A DNA stretch of 64,000 bases, taken from Theocolax elegans (taxonomy: Eukaryota; Arthropoda; Insecta; Hymenoptera; Cerocephalidae). The notes below the pieces were generated by a model. That model was not told the origin of the DNA, searched no databases, and saw only the letters and a list, made by a program, of their open reading frames with translations. This document shows, piece by piece, positions 21,569-35,111 of this stretch (within the stretch, counting starts at the first letter, position 1; the number at the start of each line of letters is the position of its first letter). The stretch covers positions 56,675,027-56,739,026 of the forward strand of contig CM047429.1 in the NCBI GenBank assembly GCA_026168455.1. The letters are read 5' to 3'. The position numbers were made by a program, and so were the translations under genes.

Positions 21569-21965
21569 TTAAGGCGGTGGCTTACCCGATGGATTACCGA
21601 CCGAGGCAAAAAAGGTAATTATTACATTTATTTAAAAAAATATGCAATTTTATGCAAAACCCGAATACAGAAGCACTAAATCATTCAATAATAAGTCATT
21701 CTACAAAGTTGCAGGTCAATACGATAAAGACACCCTAAAAAATTTCTGCATCGAAAATGTACGATTCTCCGTGATTCTTCGGTGCAGAAATTTTTTAGGG
21801 TGCCTTTGTTGTATTGACTTGAAACTTTGTAGAATAACTTATTATTTAATTATCTAGTACAGTTCCGTATTCAGATTTTGCATAAAATTGCGCATTTTTT
21901 TAAATAAATCAAATAATTATCTTTTTTGCTCAGTCGGTAACCTACCGGGTATGCCACCTCCTTAA
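21569..21965. mobile_element. TTAA-flanked long-hairpin element, family B copy 1
   Basis: Near-perfect palindrome with arms of about 180 bases around a short centre near 21760. The left end is TTAAGGCGGTGGCTTACCCG and the right end on the minus strand is TTAAGGAGGTGGCATACCCG. The innermost stem is 'gacaccctaaaaaatttctg' against its complement. TTAA at both ends points to piggyBac-like mobilisation. The open frame at 21642-21857 simply runs across the hairpin. It is a MITE-like copy with no transposase. Confidence 0.85.
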
Positions 21966-22549
21966 GGGTATGATATATAATAGCCAAAAGAATTATTTTT
22001 TAACTTTAATTTTGATATTTATTATGCCTGTATATAGTGTATGCACACTGTACGAATACTTTTTTTTTTATTTTGTATAAATCGATTAATAAATTATTCA
22101 GCGAATGCGAAACAAGTATTCGTAAAAAAATGGGGTCGAATACTTGCCGATCTCTGCATAAAATATATAATATTAAGTATTCTCTTTTGATGATTTTCTG
22201 ACCATGTAAAAGACAAAATATTTAAATATTTAAAAAAGTAGGCCTAAAACACTTTTCAATACCAAAATCTCCTTACAGGATAAAAGTTGTCGAAGGACTT
22301 TGGCTCAGCTTAAGCTTTACACAACAGATAAGTGCAGTATATAAATATTATGACTGGGATGATTTATTTTATTTATTTTAGGAATTGTTTAAAAAGTTAT
22401 TGTTTTCACATACATATAAAATTTGTATATTTAATTTTAAACAGAAGATGATATGCATCTTAATAATTTATACATACCTTAAGATATATATGCACAATTT
22501 CAAGAGATTGAGGTGAAATTTTTCCTGCAAGGAATGTCTTGAAATAATA

Positions 22550-22687
22550 AATAGTATATTACACATCTAGGGAGGTAAAGTATTGGTGAGCCTATAGTAC
22601 ACGTAAATTGCCCCCCGAGCCGAAGGCGAGGGTGGCAAACGTGTGCTATTGGGTCGCCATTTTACCTCCCGTGGTGTGTATACTATT
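22550..22687. repeat. Palindromic GC-rich insert, first hairpin
   Basis: Inverted arms 'aatagtata..acacatcta' then GGGAGGTAAA against TTTACCTCCC then 'gtggtgtgtatactatt'. Inside is a second stem, 'agtacacgt' against 'acgtgtgct', and a small CGAGCCGAAGGCGAG hairpin. GC content is far above the surroundings. No homologue is recognised. Confidence 0.7.
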
Positions 22688-22774
22688 TTTTTCAACAACG
22701 AGGCCGAAATTCCAACTTCGCGATTCGGGCGCCGGGAGCGAAAGTGACAGTTTCGGCCCGTTGTTGAAAAAAAA
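22685..22774. repeat. GC-rich insert, second hairpin
   Basis: Stem TTTTTTCAACAACG..GGCCGAAA against TTTCGGCCCGTTGTTGAAAAAA, about 20 paired bases, with a GC-rich loop of about 40. It touches the first hairpin, so the two may be one mobile unit. Confidence 0.7.
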
Positions 22775-25700
22775 CCTTTTTTAAAGTAATTAACTTTAAA
22801 TTTTATATTAATATTTAAATAAAGATTGTCTATTCCTGAAACTGGTTAGTAGACGCCAAAAATCATTTTATTTTTACACTAAAAATTATTTTTTTAAATT
22901 TCTACATAACGTTTAAAACAAGGTTTTAAAATTAAAAAAAAATCAATTTCAACCATATTCCACCCTTGAAAAATGAAAAAAAGTAAAAGTGAAATTCGTG
23001 ACATCATACTGCATATCGTACATAATATTGAACGATCGATAAATTTAAATGCTTCATAAGAAATAATCAATTACAATAGATAAAATTTGTCTGTCAAGAC
23101 CGCAGACAATAAATCGTAAGAAAATGAATTTACAGAAGGAGAAAAACATACGAGATTAAAAAAGTAAAAAATAAACGCGCGTGCGTTTTAACGTGTTTTT
23201 GGCAAGTTTACGTAGCTTTTCCATCTGAGCGAGCATCTGTCAGCGAGTCTGGTACACATACACACAAGAGAATGCAGCTCGCACGACTTTATTTAGTTCT
23301 GCTTTAACCAGAGAAACACGTGCGCACGAAACCACTAACGTTACAAGTTGCAGGGACGCTCGGTGTTATTTATTATTACCTCCCCTTTTATTCCTTTTTG
23401 TGCAAAAAAATAGGTAAGAAAGAAATGAAAGGAAAAAAAAATGTGTTGGAAAAAAAGAATAAGTAAAATTATCTCGGTTTAGGAACTGACAGAAACGGTG
23501 TATCCTTTGCTCGAGCGGAAGCTCGCGAACCGTATGCCTGACGCCCGCTTACAATCGTGGCCCATTGTTTTACCGACACCGAGTTAGTTATATACATATA
23601 CATATATATATAAGTAGAGTTACGCGCTTTAACGGTCTTTGCTCTCTTTTATAAATTTTTGTCTGCGAGCCTCTGTGTGCGCGTGTGCATGCAAACGCGC
23701 AATCCACTCTTAAATGCTCCGAATGGAATTACTCAAAAAGCATGAAACGAGGCAAATGTGGTTAAAACTGGGGCGCAGACAACTATACCCCGTAAATTAT
23801 TGTTTAAAGGATAATATATATAATATAGTATAACATGTTTTTTTATTAAAAATTTTATCAATTCCTCTCATCAATTGAATTTTAATTAACCATATAGTTT
23901 GATAAAATTATTTTATAGAACATTATTCACAACAAACATTGCGTCTGCACAGCATATTGTACGTACAGACATACAACTGGATAATTTGTTATCGTTCAAT
24001 TATAATTACTGCGAAATATAAATAATTCATAAGTATATGTTAAATAAAAATCTCGCTTTATACACAAGGAAGTGTGAGGTTAAAGCAGATTAAACATAAA
24101 ATTTGTAGGTAAGTAAAGAAAATAGTGAAGCCTCGTTGAACATGATAAGGGTATGAACGGTATCATAACATTTAAAGCACGTGTCGCATAGCCAAATAGT
24201 GATTAAAACCTTCTCGCTATGGTTGTGCTCCTACGAGCGCGTAATAATGTGAAGCCGTCGACGCCGATGCTGCCGCCGCAACCCGTCGCAACGTAACAAT
24301 AAGAAAGGCTGCACCAAGAGCGACGTGGCTCGATATAATGGGAAAATTCTCAGACTCTCTCGGCATTCTCATAAAGGCAAGCTTAGATTTATATTAAATA
24401 CGCGAGCGAGCGAGCGAGCACCTCGTTTCGCAACGATCGGAGCGTTGTATTTCGCAGCTTTGGGACAAGAAACAAATAGAACAATAATACCCGCGCAATA
24501 ACTACCTTTGGTGTAACAAATTCGAAAAATTGAATCTTCGATATATACAGCTTACAGTTATTATTACTATATTTTTCACAACTCGTTTCTCGTTTTCATT
24601 CAATTTATCTCTGATATATTATTATCATATCATTGTAAAATTGTTACAATAATTACGTACCATTCAAATTGTAGAGTATAAAATTCAATTTATCACGGGT
24701 ATATCGAAAATGTGTGTTATATTTTATTTATTATTATTATATACTAGATGTATTTGAAATGTAACGAAGAAAACGGAAAATAATAATTGAACGTTTTACA
24801 ATGCGAGTTCAATATTATTAAATTATTATGCTTTATAAATCAGTTAATTAGTGGTCGAGGCTGCATTATGTTGCGTTAAACCTCAAAATTATTACATTCG
24901 CATGATTAGCTGTATGGAACTAATTAAATGGCTATCGAGCAGTAGTAATGATAATTGTTGTACACAACAGTATTAATTCTCGTGATATTTAAAAATACAA
25001 GGTAAACAAAGTTTAATTTTAAAACATGAAAATTGAAAATTATCAGAAAATTTTCGAAATACGGTAACTTTTGTTCTACTTTTGCCTTGTAAGTAAAAAC
25101 TTTGGGGCACTTGTTGGACCGAAAGATGTTGACTGAAAATGCATAACAACAATTTTTCTCTTCTTTATATACAGGCGAAAACTTTACCCTTCCAAACACA
25201 TTTCAGAGTTCGAACATACATTTTCACCTATATACATTTTTAATTTTGTTAAAAATTCGTATATTAAAATTCATACTTTACTGCAATAATTTATCTGTTT
25301 TAAATACACGAAAAAAAATGTGTTAATTGACGTTTAAAAAAAAGTGCTCAACTTGCGACACAAGCAACAAATAAAAAGGCTTTGTAAATAACGTAAAATA
25401 CACCTGGACGTTAATGCGTTATTAAAAATCCACGAAAGAAAAGGTTTTGTAAGAAAAAAAAAATGAATTGCGAAATACCCGCATGTGATCGATGACATAA
25501 AATAAAAGTTGCGACGCGTCGTAAGAAATAATAAAATGGAATTGTAGAGTTATGTAATAAGCGTCCCATCAGTAAGGGCGTAACTCTTGTAGCTACAGAA
25601 AAATAGCGAAAATTCTGATAAAGTTGTACTCCCACGACAGCGGTTGTCCGCGAGGAACAAGTGGTACCTTCACGCTTACCAAGTGAAATGGTACCGAGTA

Positions 25701-26225
25701 TCAACGTCAAAGTGTAAGGAAAGCTCCCGTTGCACCTGTGACATCGAGATGGCAAAAAGTCGTCATCATGACTTGTGTCCTGTACGACCCGTTTAAACTT
25801 TGTTACACGTACGTCGACTTAGTAAATTGGGCCCAATCCGGCTGGACAGCGATACATTGCTCTTTACACTCGCGCGTCACGTTTATGCTCACGCATATAC
25901 CTTGCTAAATTTGTAAAGCAACTCTCTCTCTCTCTTGCTCTCTGGGTGTATATGTATAGACATCTACGTACGTATGTATGTATGTATGTATGTAGCGCCA
26001 CAGTCCAAATGATCCTAATTTGTCGAAAACGCGTGACAACCGGGCACTTCTTGCCTTTCCTACGTGTCCGTATCTCGGTGTCTCCTATAGTCTTTACCTT
26101 CCTCCTCCTCCTCTTTTACCCATCGTATTTTGCGCTTGGTATATATGTAAGTATACGTTAGCCTGTTCATTTGTTTTCGTCTCTGTCTCCATTCTCTTTT
26201 TAGTTCGTGTCTAATTTGCTCCTGC

Positions 26226-26228
<3 letters not shown>

Positions 26229-26262
<34 letters not shown>
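26229..26262. repeat. (CT)17 microsatellite
   Basis: Pure TC/CT dinucleotide run. A (GTAT)n tract lies about 240 bases upstream at 25970-25994. Confidence 0.93.
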
Positions 26263-26267
<5 letters not shown>

Positions 26268-28197
26268 CTATGTATAGATATATATCTTTTTCGTCCGTGC
26301 TATATACATCTGACTTGCCTCCCTTATTCATCAGTCTTCCGCTTTCTACCTATTGATGTCTTCGTTCGTGAATAATCCCGACCGGGCTTAAAGGAGAACT
26401 TGTGTTATATAATGAATTTCTTTAACAATTTATTTTCTAATTGAATAATGATTCGAGCATTTTATTCCGATCATTAATTTTATTAGATAATTAATTAAAT
26501 TTATCAATTTAATAATTAAGGGAGAGTATTACGAAGTCTCTTTAGTTTCGTATGGTAATACCCTTGATTTAGTTTTATTATTTGTTAAACATTTATATAT
26601 TTGGAAACTTTAGGATAATCTTATAGGTAGATGCTTAAACGTATAATAGTGTCGCTATAGTATAATCTTTAATTGATAGTAGAAAAGCATTTGACATAAA
26701 TTTCTTGACTTTACTGTATGTACGTAAGGTATTGTAAACGATTTTTAACATTTACTACTGTTTTAATGGGTTTTTAAAAAGAATAATGTTATCACTCAAT
26801 AAATACACTGATTATTCAATCTTCTTAAAATAAAGTAAACTGAATCAATGTTTAAAAAATGTAATACGAAATACAAGACATTATGTAAAAATAATGATGC
26901 TTTTTCGGATGCGTACCGTTTTCCATTAAAATGGTTTTTTTTTCGGAAAACTGCATTTGTGGAATATAATATTTTCTGAAACATCATGAGAAGTCAATTT
27001 ACGTTGAAAATTACATTCACGCAACTTCAATGTAGCGTATTCAAACTTGTTGTCACAACTTGAGCCATTATAGCTAATAGTCCTTCGACCCTTAAAAGTT
27101 TAAAAGTTATTATCCAAGGTTTATGTGTAAAATCAATCGACTATTAAACATTTACCAAGAGTCGTTGCAATGGTAAACGTATTTTTCCGCACGTTGAAAT
27201 AAATAATAAGTAAATTTCAAGAAGTCTTTTATCCAATCGATAGATCATTAATTTTGTAAACGGTTACACTGATGCAAAATATTTTCATATACAAAAGGAT
27301 ATATACGTATATTCCGCGCGTATCGAGGAACTTTAAAATGCAGTCGCGCAATAATAAATGACTTGGAATAAAAATCTATTATTTAATTCATGATTTTGCA
27401 CCAAGTTAGCTTTTGAATACGAACGAAACGAAAAAGAAAGAAGAAAATTATACTTATGAAATAAAGTAAAGCAGCATGATTCGGACAATAATGGGTACGG
27501 AAATAAAAAGGGAATCCTATATCAACAAATTATCGTGCATGAAAAGGAAAGGCCATACGCCTTTCGCAAGCTCGTTAAATAAACTCTCAAAGGCAGAACT
27601 CTATTTCTCTCTCTCTCTCTCTCTCTCCGTCCTTCTTTCTCTTTCTTATTATCTTATTCTCTCTTCTTGATAGAGGTACGTATATACCGTTAACGTAAGC
27701 TTTTCTCATCATACGCAAGCTCTCTTTCTCACAAGCGTCTTAAAATTTAAGAAAGAGAAGGCGAAAGAAAGGAAGAAATAGAGTAGAGGACGGATTCTCA
27801 TTGGTTCCATCGAAATTGCTTGGTCGTTTGCATGGTTGGTGTGTGTACGCCCCGAGCGTATATACCTTACCGAGACCTAGATATCGCTTACACTTGGACA
27901 AATCAAAGCGAGAAGAAAGGGAGATGGAGGAAAACTGTTGGTATATAAGCAAAAGCCGTAACGCAGGAAAACGAGGTGCAGGTAAAGAAGCACCAGAAGA
28001 GGGAAGAAAGCTCGAGGGGTTATATATATATACACAGAAGGAGGGCCTGAATCGTTGGACGAAGCAGCTGATATGCCCTCTCTCGCACCGGCAGCTGTAG
28101 GTGTAGTCTCGTAAAGTTTTACGAGGCCCTCCCAAGCAGACATGTCATTCGAGTAGCTTAACCTACTTAATGACGCACGAGTGGCTTATCCCTATGC

Positions 28198-28200
28198 TCC

Positions 28201-28231
<31 letters not shown>

Positions 28232-28289
28232 TTCTCTTTTGCTTCCGCCTTCTATTTCTCCCTCTCACTCTCTCCCTCTCTCTCTCTAG
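28198..28289. repeat. Interrupted (CT)n tract
   Basis: About 90 bases of CT-rich sequence with runs of pure CT at 28211-28230 and 28279-28287, broken by TTT and GCC pieces. Confidence 0.9.
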
Positions 28290-29109
28290 GTATATCCGCA
28301 ATAAAGTATACAACTGTACACCAGTGATACTTGTTTACTTTTATGTATGTCCATGCGCGTCTCGCTATCTCTCCTCTGCTAAGAACATTGTGGGTATGTC
28401 CCCCACCGCCGAAATTTTTAGTCAAATCCGATGAAGATTTTATATGTGCGATGTCCACGTAATCAAGAGTATACACAGATTCATTTTACTGATAAATTTT
28501 TACACGTTTTTTCAAATATTAAACCTGTCTTTCTTTTAAATTTTAAGTTAATTCACGTATTATACTGAAAATGATTTTTTTGAACTTTGTAAAAGGCTTA
28601 TGAAAAATAAATAATAGTAAATTTTTTCTAATCAAAAAAAATTGCAATGAATCTAATAAAACTTGTAATAAAATATTGTTCGAGTATTCTTACCATTAAT
28701 GTTGCTTTTCTAAACATTGTCACTGAACGGATAACTTGCAAGTATGGTAGTATCTGTAACGTTGTAATATACTTGGAGTAATTTTGTTAGATTGAATATA
28801 CCTACATGTATTCAAGTAAATAACTGCGTGCATCATCAAAACTATAAAAAGGTGCATAGTTGTATAATCATAGCAATATCTGGAATATGCGATATTTTAT
28901 AAGTCTCGAAGAATCATAAACTTTACACTTTTTCATAAAATTACCGGTGTCCCGGATAAAGCGTACAGTGTAACGCGAAGCCGAGCGAGCGTAAAAATTT
29001 GTAGCCCAGAATGTCGAGGTAACAGTCAAAATTCACAAACTTGGGGGAAGTTAAAAATTTTTTTAGCCTCCTCAGTTAAGTCGGTCCTAGGGTAGATCAG
29101 CGTTTACGT

Positions 29110-29111
<2 letters not shown>

Positions 29112-29141
<30 letters not shown>
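29112..29141. repeat. (GA)15 microsatellite
   Basis: Pure AG dinucleotide run, followed by GGGAGA units to about 29156. Confidence 0.93.
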
Positions 29142-29149
<8 letters not shown>

Positions 29150-31986
29150 GGAGATAGGTAGACATAGGCAAACCGTAGGCTAGACTCGATTATGTAGGTT
29201 GCGGAAACACGTGAGCTGCCGTGGAAAGGAACTCTTAACTGCAGTCGTCCTCTGGCTGCATATAAGCTGGCTCGGTTATACGGCTACCTATACCCGAACG
29301 ACCAGGGGACGCTCTCTCGCACTCGGAAACTTTTGGCAAAATGAAATTTTCGCCCTAGCTGCGAGAAAGAGCGTACACACGCACATCCCGGCACATACCC
29401 ACGTACTCTCGACTTTCTCGGATGTAGCTTCCATGATCGAGAAAGTTCGCTGAGCTAGCTTCTAGAGTGTGCTATAGATATATATACGTGTACGCTGTAC
29501 CAACACGCCTTATATATACCTTAGCATATTGCCCTCTCCCCTCAGGGCCGAACTTCTCTTTATTTACTTCCCCATTAGGGCCCGTCACTGAATGCGCCCT
29601 TTTCTTCTGCGTCCCCGCCTACAAGTCGAGCTTTACCCCGGTAACTTCTTATACGATGCTGCCGCCGCCACCGCCGCCGCTGCTGCTGTTGCTGCCACCG
29701 CCGCTGCCCTTATTTACTTTACTCAGCTTTTCCTTTTTCACTTTTTCCCCCACGTTTTTATTTGTTTCGGTTTCTCTTGGGCTTTGTGTTCAATTGTTTT
29801 AAACGAATGTGCAATGGTACCGGTGTAACTTAAAAAATACCAATGTTTTTCAGTATACGGTATACAATTTTTTGTCGAATACAGGTTACATATTTAATAA
29901 TATCAATTTATTTAATCTAATAATGTATCGTCACTTTTTTTTCACCTGATTTTTATCAAAATATTTCCACTTATTTTTCACACTAATCGATATTAACATG
30001 TATAACTGTTGTATAAACAATCACTTGCGGTGCAGTAAATTTTAGTGCGATGTTTTCATCAATATAACGTTGATTTACTAACCCATTCATCGAATCATCT
30101 CGAATTTTTCTCCGCAAGCTACTTTCAACTGATTCTCGGAATATTCTATGTAATTGTATCAATCTTTTGTGTAGTGTAGTATAAAAACATTCTGGAACAA
30201 AACATTATTGATATAGATGTTTGTGAAACAAGTTGTAAAGAGTTTGGCCAAAAAAAGGTAGAAACTTATCCCAACATGTGTATACTTTATTTCGTAATTT
30301 CTTTAGTTCGATGCGAACTTTAAAATTCTTCTTTTATATGTGTGTGTGTGTGTGCATGTATGTGTATATATGTTATAAATGTGTTTGCTTACAGAAAAGA
30401 CTATAAAATAGAAAAAATATGTATTTTGAAAAAAGCTATTCAAAGAGTTTCGGTCAATATCATCAAAATCAATAGATAGCGAATCAGCAATGTTTCTTTT
30501 TATTACTTTTTCAAATGTGTTTAAATGTGATAAAGAATACTTTTCAGTTTTGTTATATATTTTGTTTGTTTTCAAAATTCCACCGTCATATAATACTTGA
30601 ACAATTTTTTGAAACAAACTTTATAAAAATGTTATATTGTACTTTAATTAAAACAGTAATTATTTTATAAAAGTATCACTAACATCTTCTTGGAATAAAT
30701 TTTAAACAATTATATTAAGTACAGAGTCCATAAAATTATATTATATTTTCATAGTCTTTTTTTTCTTGAAAATAAATAAAAAAAGAGGAATTTTTAAACT
30801 GAATACTACTTTCCCCAGGGGAAGGAATGTTTTTCTATTTTATTTAGTTCGCCTAAAATTAAAAAAATATTTTAAGTAATTAAAAATTGAATGATACTAA
30901 TTGTAGTATTGTACGGTAAGTAAGGAAAAATTAAACGAATGATTGTGTTTATAATAATAAATAATAGGTGTATCTGTGAAAATGCATGGAAAGGTATTTT
31001 TAAAATGAAATGCAAAATCTGTAAAATGCGTGAAAAAATGAAATGAGTCGAGTGCAGAGATCACAAAAGAGGGGGTACGAAATAGTCGTAAAACTGAACA
31101 ATAGGGACAAAGGGGTTGCCATAGAAAGCCAAGAATACTCATCTCACCTGGTCGGGAGAGCGAATACGGAATAATGCAAGGATAAAACCTCGACGAAAAA
31201 CGTAACCTACAACATGACGAAAGGTCATCAAATCTTTAATTCGACTTACAAAATAAGGAAGATATTTCTCGCCTTCTATTTTTGAAACTGTTAACTTGGC
31301 TACGAGATAAACTCTATAACGCTCTCGTAAAATACCGAACTGAAAAGTAAATAAAATAAAGTAGAATAAAGAAGATAAAAACGACGATTACTCTTGAGTT
31401 ATAAAATTTAAATGCATTAAACTATAAAAATGGAATGAGCAACAGATTTTTACAAAATGTAAATGAACGTTATTTTATTTTTTTTTTTATAAAAATTTAA
31501 AACCTGTTGAAATGCATGATAAAAATGAGTACGATTTATTTTTTTTTAATTACTGCGATGGGAAGAAATCGCGTGATATTCTATATTCACTTACGAATAA
31601 CAAAATAAATCACCGCGAAAAGTAAGTCAAAGGTCCGATGTAAAATTCCGTTAAATTTGCACGTTCAATCATAGGTAGAAAAAAATGCAAAGACCCGTAC
31701 GCAATATAACTAATAATAACTTATTAAAATCGTGAATGTATTTAAAAATATTGGAAATATTCTATTTGCGAATTGATAAAATTCAACTATTCGAGTTTAG
31801 AGTGGTTTAGCCGTGCTCGCACCTCGCAGATAGATAAATTCTCGTACTCGGAAAGTTAGTGCATACACACGCTCAAGGAAAGTCGGTTATCAATTAAGCA
31901 TAAAGTTGCGGGCGCGTTAAAGAGCCCAAGCGAACTTCTCTCTTGCATGTATCATCGTGAGCACGGTTTGACTAGGGGAAAAGGAG

Positions 31987-32152
31987 AAAGAGAGAGGGAG
32001 AGAGAGAGAGAGAGAGAGAGAGCTTATATTTACAGGGGCGAATCACTTTTCCCCTTCTAGCTCGTCTGACTTCCTCCGTGACAGGTAAACTAGCTATGGA
32101 CAGGCTGTTTTGCCTGAAGGGGAGAAACAGAGAGAGAGAGAGAGAGAGAGAG
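31987..32152. repeat. Two (GA)n tracts about 100 bases apart
   Basis: AG-rich runs at 31987-32022 and 32129-32152, both followed by AGCTT or AGGGAGAGCTT. The shared edges hint at duplication of a segment, but the middle is not similar by eye. Confidence 0.85.
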
Positions 32153-35040
32153 GGAGAGCTTGGGCAATTATTGAAAACTAACCAAACTCCAATTACGGCG
32201 CTACACGCGAAGACGCGGCATTGCCGTCCGCGAGTTTACCCTCCGAGCACGAATGTAAAGCGAAAATGCCGCGTTATACGTTCTATATATACATATATAC
32301 TATATATATGTGTGTGTACATATGTGTTATAAGACCACTCTGGTCCAATGAGCTTTAATGTGATTGGAGAAACCGTGAATAGCATTACACTGGTCGTTTG
32401 TTTGTTCGGGATAATTGTAACGATTTTTTTGCGAATCCGAAAACTATACATACACGTATAGCGAATGGATCAATAGATAAGAGATTAATGTAGACATTGG
32501 CATTGTACAAGGCAAATTATATAATAACGCAATAGTCCAGTCCAAATTTACAAACAAAACAAAATGTTATCGAACGATAATTTATTATTGACTATATATA
32601 AATATTGAAATTGCAAAAATAATTAAAGTTTAAATAAATTTTACCAATCACATTATTAATTCTACGTATAAAGGATTGTGCCGAAGCAAACTTTGTTTAG
32701 ACACGTCATCTATCGAAATCAATTTTTATATAATAATCATGTTTTCAAAAGGAAAGATCATTAAATTCTCAAAAGCATTTAACAACTCTTTACATATTTA
32801 TGAATAGTATTATTTAGTTAATGTGGCATTGCAAAGAAAGGCGCACAATAAACATGAACATGAAAGGAGCGCCTGCGAGTGACAACCGTCAAGACACTCG
32901 AGAGAACTGGCCTGACTAAAGAAAGGAGCGCTTTGAAAAGTCCTTAACGCTTTGGGTACTTGTATTATTTTTTACTTTAATTAGAAGTTTTTAACCTTTT
33001 AATAATATTTCCACTTTATTGAAAAGCATTCTTTTTTTATAATTATTCCTTAATCAATCCTAATTATTGCATTATCTTGTTTGACAAAGAACAATCGTTT
33101 ATTAAACTTTATTAAAGCTTACGATACAACTTACGTATATACCATAATGTCTATACTTTTAATTTTTTTAAATATTTTTACTATATCAAAACCTTTGATA
33201 TATCTACTTACAATTTGAATTTAATTAATTCTCTATTATCTACCTATTTCTTAGACGTTTACATAGTTATCTCTATTAAATGCTATATTAAAATGCATAT
33301 TTAAACACAAGGGTCATATGCGTACTGAATCGTCGTGCACAAAAATAAACGTATGGATTTATACTACAATCGACTGTTATTCGTGATATATATGTATAGT
33401 TTTTACATATTTCGGTTATCTCAAGAATCAAATGCAGAATAAATAACTGTCACTGAACATGACGTGACTGGAACTATAACTGTGTCGATAACACATATGT
33501 GATTTTGCGCTCTGTAGACTAAATGAAATAAATCTGTTAATGTACTCTTTTCATAGATTTATCTAGGATATATCGTAGAATGTATTTTTGGCGACGTCGC
33601 ACTCAAATAAAAGTTTATCCAAACTTTTTAAGCATTCACAAATCACTGAAAGTATAGATTAAAAGTTTTAATTTATTTTCATTCACGCTATAACGTAGAA
33701 CAAAATATAAACTATATGCACGAGTTAAAATATAAGCTTTAATGATTTTGTTTAAGTAAAACAATAATAAAGTCAGCACCAGAATGCTGCGTTTGTCTGT
33801 TGCGTCTTATAATGAGCTTAGAGCTAAACAAAATCCCTGTTAAAGAGACTTAAAGAAAAAGTTTGTAAAGTGTATAAGCTCGGCTTGCACGGAATGTCCA
33901 TCCTAATATTATTCATTCCTATAACTATACTTTCATTTCACTTTATTTATCTTTTAGAAATATCTTGTTGCGTCAATTGCAAAGCGTAAAAAATTTATAA
34001 AATAATTTTAGGTGCCTATTTAAAAATGACACTTATAATATACCAGATGTCTTTCGAATAAAATACACTTTAGAGGCAACCACCGAAATAAGAAAGTTAG
34101 AACTAAACCGTGGAAATAAATTGAAACTCAACTATCATGGAATGTTAGGGTGTAAATTTTTGCAAGTAGAGGTATGTATATATCGAGGTAAAAGGTTTCG
34201 CGGCATTATTATATACACACCCGACTATTTGAAGTCATTATGCTTGGCGCAATTTAACGAAATTCGTAGAAATTCGATTAAACCCCTTGAGAGATCTCGC
34301 GAGGAGGTATGGGCTGGAAGACAAAGAAGGTATATATAACATGCGTTCACTCGCGCGAGTCAAAATTCTTATCCGACAAGTGTGTAACGCTCGAATTAAG
34401 CGCCTTGGCAGTTTCGACACTTGATTACAACGTTTTAAGGAGATGGAGAAAGACAGAGAGGTAGACGGGACACACTCGCACGTGGGCTAGCAACCCCCCA
34501 CCTCACCCCTTCACCGCCCACCACCGCCAACCCACCACCCCTTTCCCACTTTCTCGGGGGTGCGATTAACTCTGGATTGGCGCTAAATGAAATGGCAGAG
34601 CGAGCGAAGTTAGTTACTTAATTAAGCTCGGTATGAAAGACGCTTGACTTTAGCGCGCGCGTTTACTCGCGCTCGGCTCGTTGGCGTTTCGTCGACTCTG
34701 GAATTCGCGGGGGTGACGATCGGGATGAGGTGAGGAGAGTGAGAGAGAGAGGGAAAGACAGTGAGAGAGCGAGAGGTGGAGAAAGCGTCACGACGACGCC
34801 TTGGCGTCGCAATTTCACCGGATTCGCTTGCGTAATTGAAGACGCGCAAGGGGCTTCCCACAAGGGAGTATTACGGTATAGGCGAATGCGCAACGGTTCT
34901 CTTCGAAGCCTTTACTCTCGCATTATTGGTATCAACCCCCAATGCGTTTTAGTGCTAGCCCGGCAAACACTAGCAATTTGGGTTCGACGATTCCCTATAC
35001 ACTATATACGTCTATGTATCCTATGTACATATATATAGAT

Positions 35041-35111
35041 ACACACACACACACACACATACGTATATCGGTAAATATATGCATACACATACACACACAG
35101 ACACACACACA
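35041..35111. repeat. (AC)n compound microsatellite
   Basis: Pure AC at 35041-35058, then a TA-rich spacer, then AC again at about 35084-35111. The Cys/Val-rich translation on the minus strand is an artefact. Confidence 0.92.

Larger units (their letters stand above)
21962..22969. mobile_element. TTAA element, family A copy 2, split by a GC-rich double hairpin
   Basis: It begins at the very TTAA that ends the previous element (21962-21965). The right end on the minus strand reads TTCAAGGGTGGAATATGG, so the TTAA has decayed to TTGA on the plus strand. It shares with the copy at 9721-10175 the pieces 'gcacaatttcaagag', 'gttatgtagaa' (right side, minus strand) and 'ttaactttaaa', in the same order. 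Between them sits a foreign GC-rich segment at about 22550-22774. Older and more diverged than copy 1. Confidence 0.6.

Noticed and set aside
26516..26567. 52-base palindrome starting TTAAGGG and ending CCCTTGA
   Set aside because: It resembles the TTAA ends but is too short, and too little is conserved, to call an element. It may be a relic.
28950..29100. GGTGTCCCGGATAAAGCG as a DNA-transposon end
   Set aside because: Similar tips are known from insect elements, but I could not find the matching inverted end downstream.
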